Shown here: in pieces, positions 1-5,784 of the stretch
How positions within the stretch are numbered: position 1 is the first letter of the stretch
Layout: each line of letters begins with the position of its first letter
Origin: Verrucomicrobiia bacterium
GTDB taxonomy: Bacteria; Verrucomicrobiota; Verrucomicrobiia; Limisphaerales; UBA11358
Assembly: GCA_030044395.1 (NCBI GenBank)
Contig: JASHVW010000014.1
Location: 1 to 5,784, forward strand
Direction of reading: 5' to 3'
DNA length: 5,784 nt
Made by a program: the position numbers and the translations under genes
The notes under the pieces: generated by a model
What the model saw: only the letters and a program-made list of their open reading frames with translations
Database searches by the model: none
What the model was told of the DNA's origin: nothing

Positions 1-1307
1 TGCCGTAATTTTTCGAGCGCGGTTTTCTCATTGGCCTGCGCCAGTTTGCGGTAAATTTCGATGCGATGATGCGATTCCGCCAGGTAATTTTCCGGCAGGC
101 TCCTTACGTCGAGAAAATCCAGTTTCACGGCGACTTCGACGCGGGGTTTTATTTTTTCGCCTTTCAACGAGGCGACGCTTTGTTTAAGCAATTGGCAGTA
201 GAGTTCGAAACCGACGGCGGTGATATGGCCGCTTTGCTCGGCGCCGAGGAGATTTCCGGCGCCGCGGATCTCCAGATCACGCATGGCAATTTTGAAACCG
301 CTGCCGAGAGAAGCGTATTGCTTCATGGCGCTGATGCGTTTGCGCACGTCGGTCAGCAGGCGGGCATGGCGCGGCAAGAGGAGATACGCATAGGCCTGGT
401 GTTTGTAGCGGCCCACCCGCCCGCGAAGTTGATACAAATCGCTCAAGCCGAAGCGGTCGGCACGGTCAATGATAATGGTATTGGCGTTGGGAATATCGAG
501 GCCGCTTTCGATGATGGTGGTGGAGAGGAGAACGTCCGCTTCGCCGTTCACGAAGCGGGTCATTACCTCTTCCAGCATGTCCGCTTCCATCTGGCCGTGG
601 CCGACGACGATACGAGCGTTGGGCAGGAGCATTTGGAGCCGGGCACGAACGGTCTCGATGGTCATCACACGGTTGTGCAGGAAGAAAACCTGCCCGCCGC
701 GGCTGATTTCGCGCAGGATGGCATCGCGGATGATGCGCTCGTCGTATTGCGTAACGATGGTTTCGACCGGCAGGCGGTCATGCGGCGGAGTCTGGATCGT
801 GCTCATGTCGCGGGCGCCGGTGAGCGCCAGATAGAGCGTGCGCGGGATGGGCGTGGCGCTCAACGTGAGAACGTCTACCAGGGTGCGCAGCCGTTTGAAC
901 TTTTCCTTCTGCAACACCCCGAAGCGCTGCTCCTCGTCAATCACCACCAACCCCAAATCCTTGAAGCCAATGTCGTCCTGCACGATGCGATGCGTGCCGA
1001 TGACGATGTCCACCGCCCCGGCCGCCAGGTCCTTGATGATACGCGCCTGCTCGCGCCGGGTGCGAAAGCGCGAGAGTAATTCGATGCGGACCGGATAATC
1101 CGCCATGCGTTCGCGGAAATTATTGAAATGTTGCTGGGCGAGGACCGTGGTAGGCACGAGCACCGCCACTTGTTTGCCACCCATCACCGCTTTGAACGCG
1201 GCCCGGATGGCCACTTCGGTTTTGCCGAAGCCGACGTCACCGCAGATGAGGCGGTCCATCGGCTTGGGCTTTTCCATGTCGGTTTTGGTCTGGGAAATGG
1301 CCGTGAG
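1..1307 (-). CDS. mfd: Mfd C-terminal portion (RecG-like translocase and start of TRCF domain), same reading frame as the N-terminal part, cut by the window edge
   Basis: This is the motor half of transcription-repair coupling factor, a superfamily 2 ATPase that pushes on upstream DNA to move stalled RNA polymerase. It follows the amber codon in the same frame with no further stop in about 435 codons. It begins '[20 protein letters not shown]' and then has Walker A 'GDVGFGKTE' (1241-1215), '[11 protein letters not shown]', the Walker B box 'DEEQ' (938-927), motif III 'SATPIP' (860-843), the second RecA-like domain, and motif VI 'QLRGRVGR' (431-408). After '[13 protein letters not shown]' come '[10 protein letters not shown]' and '[20 protein letters not shown]', which begin the C-terminal TRCF domain that masks the UvrA-binding site. 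About 100-150 residues are missing beyond the left edge. The first in-frame ATG after the amber codon is 1277-1275. It would keep Walker A but has no visible Shine-Dalgarno. All catalytic motifs look intact, which argues for recent damage or a sequence error rather than old decay. Confidence 0.9.
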
Positions 1308-1310
1308 CTA
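1308..1310 (-). other. In-frame amber codon replacing the conserved Gln of the Mfd 'ETPDQ' motif
   Basis: The minus-strand codons read GAG ACT CCC GAC TAG CTC ACG GCC ATT. Homologous Mfd proteins read E-T-P-D-Q followed by a helix leading to Walker A about 20-30 residues later, and this Gln sits in the position of the superfamily 2 Q-motif. TAG differs from the Gln codon CAG by one C-to-T transition. No base is gained or lost, since the same frame is Mfd-like on both sides. Whether this is a real mutation, a base-calling error or a recoded codon cannot be decided from the window. Confidence 0.92.
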
Positions 1311-3122
1311 GTCGGGAGTCTCTTCATAAACAAAGGCGCTTTCAAATTCGCTCTGCCAGGCGGAGTCGGCCTTGAAAGCGTGGCCGGACTGCGTCTCGCG
1401 CGCGGCCTGGATTCGGAGCAGCTCCGCCGCCACATCTCGCACGGCGCGTTCCGCTTGTTCCCTCGCCTTCATCCAGCGCGTGCCCCCAAGGGTGTTGAGC
1501 GGCGGACGCACCTTGCCCGCGCCGACGTATTTGCTTGCGAGATGGGCCTCGCTGACGGGCACATACAGCTTCGGAGGCTCATCCGCGGGTTTGGCCGGGG
1601 CGTATTCAATGACAAGGCATTCGATTTCGGCGAGCGCAACGCCGGACGTGGGCAATCGGGTCGCCGCCGGCAGATTTTTCAGTCCGAGAAATTTTCCGAT
1701 CCCGTATTGCAAATGCACCACCAAGTCGCCTTCCTCCAAATCCGTGAAATCAATGTCAAGCGCCGAGCGCGCAGCCAGCGCATGGGCCGATTTCAGTTTT
1801 CGCGGGCGTTGGATTTTGTATCGCCCGAAAATCTCCGCATCGGTCACGACGACCAGCTTCCGTTGGTCGCTGATGAAACCACGGGACAATGTTCCGAGGG
1901 ACAGGCGCAAATTCTTCTCCACGGAAAATCCGTTTTCCTGCCAGATTTCCCGGAATCGGCGGCGCTCGCCGTCGTTGTTGCAAAAGACGTGGATGGAAAA
2001 GTCCTGGCGGAGCCAGCGATGAAGCTGGGCAAAAAATTCCCGGCGCTGCGCCTCCGCGATTTGCGGGTCGTGCGCGCGTTCCGCCAATGGGCGAAAGGCC
2101 TCGAGACTTTGAAATTGCCAGTCGCCGGCCGTCCATGGACCGGCGGCTTCGCCCGCTTCAATTGCCTCGCTCAACTCAATCACCGTGAATGCGCGGCGCT
2201 CCAGGTCCGCGCGAAGTTCACGCCAGGGAACGAAAAACGGGTCGCCGGCTGGAATTTGCGATTCATACTCGTCGGCGCGCAGCGAAAGCTGTTCCGGCTC
2301 GCAGAGGACAATGATCGAATCGGGCGGAAGATAATCGGGCAGCGACGCCAACGACGGCCGCGCACCCGCGGCGTCCTGCGATTGCCGTCTTAGAATTCCA
2401 AGTTCGCCGGCGGGTGGCAGGATGATTTCGGCAATCGCCCCGCGCGAGATTTGCGTCAGCGGATCGAATTCCCGAAGCGATTCCAATTCATCGCCAAAAA
2501 ACTCAAGCCGCACCGGCCAGGGACTGGTGGGCGGGAATACGTCCAGGATGCCGCCGCGCAAAGCGATTTCGCCCTTTTGCGACACTTGTGCCTCCGGTTC
2601 ATAGCCCTGTTCCTCGAGCTGTTCGATGAGATCGAGCGGAGGAAATCTGTCGCCGCGCCGCAAATGGCGTGTTCGGCCCGTCAAATCGCCGGGCGGGAAG
2701 GTCTTTTGCAGAAGGGCGACAACGTTGGTGACAATGAATTGCGGCTTCTCAGGTTGGGGTTTGGAGGATTCGGAAAGGGCGACGAGGGTCTGGAGGCGGT
2801 CGCTGACGATGTCGGCATGGGGCAATTTGTTTTCGTGCTGAAAAACCTCCCATTCAGGATAGAAGAGCGGGAACGAGCCGAGCCAGGTTTCCAAATCCTG
2901 CTGGAAGGTTTCCTGCGTCTTCAGGTTTTCGGCGACAACAACAACGGCGCGCCGGGGAAAGAGTTTCTGGAGCAAGGCGGCGAAAAACGGCTGCGCGGGT
3001 GGGGCGATGCCGGAAAAAGACAACGCTCCGCCATCCTCCAGTCGCCGCGCGAGGGATTGCGCGGCGGGAGCCGTTTCAGCGAACACATTGCCTGCCGCTT
3101 CAACTGCGGAATCTTGCGCCAA
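1308..3122 (-). CDS. mfd: Mfd N-terminal portion (UvrB-like module plus RNA-polymerase-interacting domain), ended by an in-frame amber codon
   Basis: Mfd recognises RNA polymerase stalled at DNA lesions, dislodges it by ATP-driven translocation and recruits UvrA for nucleotide excision repair in the cytoplasm. This part (604 codons) holds the UvrB-like region at about residues 25-250. Arg189, Arg205 and Phe209 in 'RGGILDVFPP' and 'VRLEFF' have the same spacing as the UvrA-contacting Arg165, Arg181 and Phe185 of E. coli Mfd. 'AEIFGRYK' is near 429-436. The CarD-like RNA-polymerase-interacting domain is at about 459-536 ('LEEGDLVVHLQYGIGKF', 'KLYVPVSEAHL'), followed by the linker helix ('LGGTRWMKAREQAERAVRDV'). 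The frame ends at 'YEETPD' with TAG where the family continues 'QL'. The start is uncertain: there is no ATG. TTG at 3122-3120 is the listed start; CTG at 3134-3132 and GTG at 3086-3084 are alternatives. An in-frame stop at 3158-3156 bounds the upstream side, and I see no clear Shine-Dalgarno. It lies 44 bases after the glycosyltransferase, probably cotranscribed. As written it would bind polymerase but lack the motor. Confidence 0.93.
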   Translation of the reverse strand: MAQDSAVEAAGNVFAETAPAAQSLARRLEDGGALSFSGIAPPAQPFFAALLQKLFPRRAVVVVAENLKTQETFQQDLETWLGSFPLFYPEWEVFQHENKLPHADIVSDRLQTLVALSESSKPQPEKPQFIVTNVVALLQKTFPPGDLTGRTRHLRRGDRFPPLDLIEQLEEQGYEPEAQVSQKGEIALRGGILDVFPPTSPWPVRLEFFGDELESLREFDPLTQISRGAIAEIILPPAGELGILRRQSQDAAGARPSLASLPDYLPPDSIIVLCEPEQLSLRADEYESQIPAGDPFFVPWRELRADLERRAFTVIELSEAIEAGEAAGPWTAGDWQFQSLEAFRPLAERAHDPQIAEAQRREFFAQLHRWLRQDFSIHVFCNNDGERRRFREIWQENGFSVEKNLRLSLGTLSRGFISDQRKLVVVTDAEIFGRYKIQRPRKLKSAHALAARSALDIDFTDLEEGDLVVHLQYGIGKFLGLKNLPAATRLPTSGVALAEIECLVIEYAPAKPADEPPKLYVPVSEAHLASKYVGAGKVRPPLNTLGGTRWMKAREQAERAVRDVAAELLRIQAARETQSGHAFKADSAWQSEFESAFVYEETPD

Positions 3123-3166
3123 GCAGGAAAACAGTAGCCCGCAAGTAAGGGCGCGTCAAACGGCAG

Positions 3167-3325
3167 TCAATTGAGTTTGACGATGTAGAAATCGGCGGGC
3201 GCGCCCATGTGCGAGACTTCGAGCATTTTCCTCTCAAATACGTATTGGCCGACCAGCGTGCCATTGTATTTTTTCATCCAACGCCAGATGTCGCCGTAAG
3301 CGATATTGAGGGCATTGCCATTCGG
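3167..3325 (-). other. Out-of-frame C-terminal 52 codons of the glycosyltransferase
   Basis: Read one base back from the main frame, 3325-3167 encodes 'PNGNALNIAYGDIWRW...' through '...GAPADFYIVKLN' and stops at TGA 3169-3167. Its mix of aromatic, charged and hydrophobic residues, and the finish on a beta-strand-like 'DFYIVKLN', match the ends of soluble tails in related membrane glycosyltransferases. It has no start codon or ribosome site of its own that would make it a separate gene. A net loss of one base (or gain of two) near 3325-3335 joins it to the main frame. Confidence 0.75.
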
Positions 3326-5106
3326 ACGACGTAATGAATGCCCAATTCGCGCAACCGCGCGGGAGGGTCGTTCGGCAGGACCGACTCGGCGCGATGCCCG
3401 CCCAGCCAGATTCCGCTTTCGTCAATATCACAAATCTGCGCGAAGTAACCGATGACCTTTTCGCCGGGCGGCAGGGCTTTTTCCAAAAATTCGCGGCGGG
3501 CTTCGATGGCCTGGTAATAGGACTCGACATAATAATAATACTCATTGGAGACGAACTCCGCTTTTGGATATCTCTTGTAAAGAGGCTTAAAGATGGTTTG
3601 GGCGGGAAACAGAGGACGGTCGGTGAGTGTGACAATCATGATCGCGGTGAACGCCATGATGGCGAGGCCAAAGCGTTGCCAGCCGCGTCGCCGGGTCAGC
3701 GGTTCGTGGCCGGGCCGGGCAAGAAACAGCGGAAACAAAAACGGGTAATAGGGGGCAAGATGGCGGGCGTTCTCGAACGTACCGACCTTGGCCATGAAAA
3801 CAAGGAGCGCCAGCCACGGTGCGATCCGAAGCCAAAACGCCACCGGTTTCGACGTCAAACCGCTGGAGAGAGCAAGGCGTTTGCGAAGGCCCCAGGCGTC
3901 GTAGATGGAGACCAGGATCAAAACGCATATGCCCAAACCGATGCCGGCATTGCCCTCGGAGATGCCGTTGTAAAACGGCCCGCTTGAGAAACCAAATTTT
4001 TCAAATGAATCGAAGTGGGACCCAAACGGCGTCAGCAAAAAGTTGGCCATGATCTGGTTCCAGGCATACGGCCAGTTGTTGTACAGAGGCGGAATCAGGT
4101 AATAGAACGGCGGCAGGAGATTTTGGACCGGAATGCAGAAGGCGTTCCCGAGAATGCCCCAGAACGGAGTCAGGTGGAAGGTCCCGAGCATGGCCGTGCC
4201 CATTTTATCTTCGGGAATAAGGCTCCCGCCATAGTGAAAGTTAAACCAGGTGATTGGCGCAATCGAGACGAGGAGGCTCGCCAGGGCCACCCCCACGGTT
4301 CCCGCCCAGTGGCGGTGTAAAAGTGGAATTACCGGCCACACGGCGATCAACCACAACAATACCAATGGCGCATTGGTTTGTTTGGCGCCCGTGAGCAGGG
4401 CGGCCGCCAGCAGCGACAGCCAGACGTCGGTCACTCTGCTATTTTCGCGCGCCCGCAGCACAAGGTCCACCGACGCCAACGCGTAGATCACCGCGAATCC
4501 GTCATTATCCACCGAACTGGCCTGCAAGGAGAAACACCAACCGGAGGAGAGCAGCCAGGCCCACCACCACGCCACGCGAGGGCGCACTTGCAATCGCGTG
4601 AACACACTGAAGATCAGTCCCGGCAGCATCAGGTAGGAAATCCAATTCGGCACGAAAATCAGACGGTCGGTGTGGGTGAAGGCCACGAGCGGCGCGGCGA
4701 GCCATTCATAGCCGGTACCCGAGACGTTCATGCGAAAATCGTGCGTGTGGATCCAATGCCATTGCCCCGCCGCCAGCCAGTGAAAAATGCGAGGCAGGCG
4801 GTAGGCGTTGGCGTCGTAATTCAACGCCGGATGCAAGGCGCCGGAGAGAAGCGAGAGAACAACCAACACCAAAAAAAGCAGCGGTGCCGGACGCAGGCAT
4901 CGCTGGAGGAATTTATAAAGAAAAATTCTTAAACCGCCGCGTGCCGGCGAGCCGTACTTTCGTTTGAGGACAACGTACGCGATACCCGAGAGAGCGAATA
5001 CCACAAGGTAACCAGCGCGGTTCAATTGGCGAACCGCTGACAAAATCCACCCCCCGCCGACGAGCAAGGCCGAAAGCAGAATCCAAAGCCGGACAAAGGC
5101 GGTCAT
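3167..5106 (-). pseudogene. Multi-pass membrane glycosyltransferase (GT-C fold, GT39/ArnT-like), frameshifted near the 3' end
   Basis: This is probably an inner-membrane glycosyltransferase using a polyprenyl-phosphate sugar donor to modify an envelope glycan or lipid; the substrate is unknown. ATG at 5106-5104, preceded by a weak GAGA-like site, opens a 610-codon frame ending in TGA at 3276-3274. About ten or more hydrophobic segments occupy residues 1-500. The first periplasmic loop has 'NYDANAYRLPR' at about 96-106, with Asp98 in the usual GT-C catalytic position, followed by 'GYEWLAAPL', 'DND' at 200-202 and 'GAKQTNAPL' at 240-248. A soluble tail starts near 500. After 'HYVV' (Val594, 3327-3325) this frame gives an unconvincing 16-residue end ('RMAMPSISLTATSGVG'). 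The frame one base back gives 52 protein-like residues ending at TGA 3169-3167. Restored length is about 646 residues. The gene lies 64 bases after the upstream glycosyltransferase and 44 before mfd. The family call is by architecture and remembered similarity, so the substrate remains open. Confidence 0.78.
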
Positions 5107-5170
5107 GTTCTCAAAAAATTTCGCGGCAATTGACCAGATTGAACAGGCGCGAACAAGCGAATTTCCGTTT

Positions 5171-5784
5171 TTATTTTGATTTGGCGGAAGGAGCTTCGCG
5201 CCAGCCTGCGGCCTCGTATAATTTCAAATTTTCGGTGTCATTCACATTTTGGTTCGTTGCCTGGTAAACCAAATCAAAATTGCGGCAATGGTTGGCGAGG
5301 AACTGGGCCATTTGATTCTGCCAGGCCAAATCGTAGGGCCGGTCGGCCCAGCCGGTGTATCTTAACGGCGGCGGCGGCAAAGCAGCAGGCATGGGTCCCG
5401 GTGGGGGCAGTTCCATTCGCCCGACCACCCAGAAATGATGGCCGGACTGGAGCGTCGCCGATATCTCTTCCAACACCGGCTGGATGGCGTCGGGAGTCTC
5501 CATCTGTTCGCGCACCAAATCATAGCGATGGACGGAATGGTCGTTTAGCGGCGGCAAAGTATTCCAGGGCGCCGCGCCTTTGAAATAACGCGCAATGGTG
5601 ATACCGTCATACCACGGCGTGACGACGATGAAATCTTCGGGCTGCGCGTCAGCGGCCAGTTGCTGCGCGATCAAATCGCCGTCGGTGAAGCGCCAATCCA
5701 GATTATAACGCAAGGGCGGGAGGGCGATGAGCGCCGTAATGGCGGCAAATCCAAAAATTGCCGCACGCGCATGAATGCCGCGCG
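5171..5784 (-). CDS. C-terminal part of a second membrane glycosyltransferase-like protein, truncated by the window edge
   Basis: The frame is open from the right edge to TAA at 5173-5171, about 204 codons. A TTG at 5713-5711 can be called as a start. However, the frame continues upstream as 'ARAAIFGFAAITALIALPPL', a clear membrane helix, so the real gene starts outside the window. After this last helix comes a soluble tail of about 180 residues: 'PEDFIVVTPWYDGITIARYF', 'GAAPWNTLPPLNDHSVHRYD', 'GHHFWVVGRM', then a proline-rich stretch with 'LPPPGPMPAALPPPP'. This tail resembles the C-terminal periplasmic domain of glycosyltransferase family 39-like proteins of Verrucomicrobiota and some other phyla, from memory. 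The catalytic part is not in view, so the enzymatic call is inferred. It is the first gene of the apparent three-gene run and shares no obvious tail similarity with its neighbour. Confidence 0.72.
   Translation of the reverse strand, partial: RGIHARAAIFGFAAITALIALPPLRYNLDWRFTDGDLIAQQLAADAQPEDFIVVTPWYDGITIARYFKGAAPWNTLPPLNDHSVHRYDLVREQMETPDAIQPVLEEISATLQSGHHFWVVGRMELPPPGPMPAALPPPPLRYTGWADRPYDLAWQNQMAQFLANHCRNFDLVYQATNQNVNDTENLKLYEAAGWREAPSAKSK

Noticed and set aside
66..1079. Long open frame on the plus strand (337 codons) opposite the Mfd translocase region
   Set aside because: It is codon-aligned antisense to mfd, has no recognisable domain, and is explained by GC-rich codon use that removes stops on the opposite strand.
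1308..1310. Two separate genes, one for an Mfd N-terminal protein and one for a RecG-like helicase
   Set aside because: The frame does not change, no spacer is present, and the second half lacks a RecG N-terminal wedge domain but runs into the TRCF domain. It is therefore one mfd gene split by one codon.
1128..2393. Long open frame on the plus strand (421 codons) opposite the middle of mfd
   Set aside because: Same codon-aligned antisense register; its product shows no family motifs, while the minus strand reads as clear Mfd.
3137..3152. Possible hairpin 'gccc...gggc' between the glycosyltransferase and mfd
   Set aside because: The stem is only four base pairs with an eight-base loop and no T-run follows, so it is not a supportable terminator.
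3234..3635. Minus-strand frame of 133 codons overlapping the glycosyltransferase 3' end
   Set aside because: Neither its upstream nor its downstream part looks like the conserved protein. The convincing C-terminus lies in the third frame, ending at 3167.
4378..4932. Plus-strand open frame of 184 codons rich in Arg, Gln and His
   Set aside because: It is antisense to the membrane-spanning part of the glycosyltransferase, and its composition is what complementing hydrophobic codons produces.
5107..5170. Promoter for the glycosyltransferase gene in the 64-base gap
   Set aside because: Only weak TTGTTC- and TCAATT-like hexamers are present, not enough to call.

Overview
The window is a piece of a GC-rich bacterial chromosome (roughly 55-60% G+C by eye). 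All genes lie on the minus strand, so transcription runs from high to low coordinates. The gene set is a membrane glycosyltransferase-like gene cut by the right edge, a second multi-pass GT-C type glycosyltransferase, then mfd (transcription-repair coupling factor), which runs off the left edge. The wording of the glycosyltransferases (a 'NYDANAYRLPR' loop, a 'TPWYDGITIARYF...APWNTLPPL' tail) and of Mfd resembles proteins I associate with Verrucomicrobiota (Pedosphaera/Limisphaerales-like). That placement is an inference from memory, not a search result.

Layout: 5784-5171 is the C-terminal end of the first glycosyltransferase (last membrane helix plus a soluble tail). 5170-5107 is a 64-base gap. 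5106-3167 is the second glycosyltransferase, whose reading frame is broken about 50 codons before its natural end: the annotated frame stops at 3274, but clearly protein-like sequence continues in another frame to 3167. 3166-3123 is a 44-base gap with no convincing terminator. 3122-1 is mfd, with UvrB-like and RNA-polymerase-interacting domains in the first 604 codons and the RecG-like translocase in the following 435 codons. The close spacing and common strand suggest one transcription unit, although the envelope genes and the repair gene have no obvious functional link.

The main anomaly is an in-frame amber codon (TAG, 1310-1308) inside mfd. It stands exactly where the family has the conserved Gln of the 'ETPDQ' motif, just upstream of Walker A. 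The frame is otherwise uninterrupted on both sides, so one C-to-T change (CAG to TAG) accounts for it. Together with the frameshift in the neighbouring glycosyltransferase, this gives two disruptions about 2 kb apart. Either the sequence carries errors here or both genes are damaged; amber recoding or suppression is a less likely alternative. I found no RNA gene, mobile element, CRISPR array or unknown defence-type system in the window.
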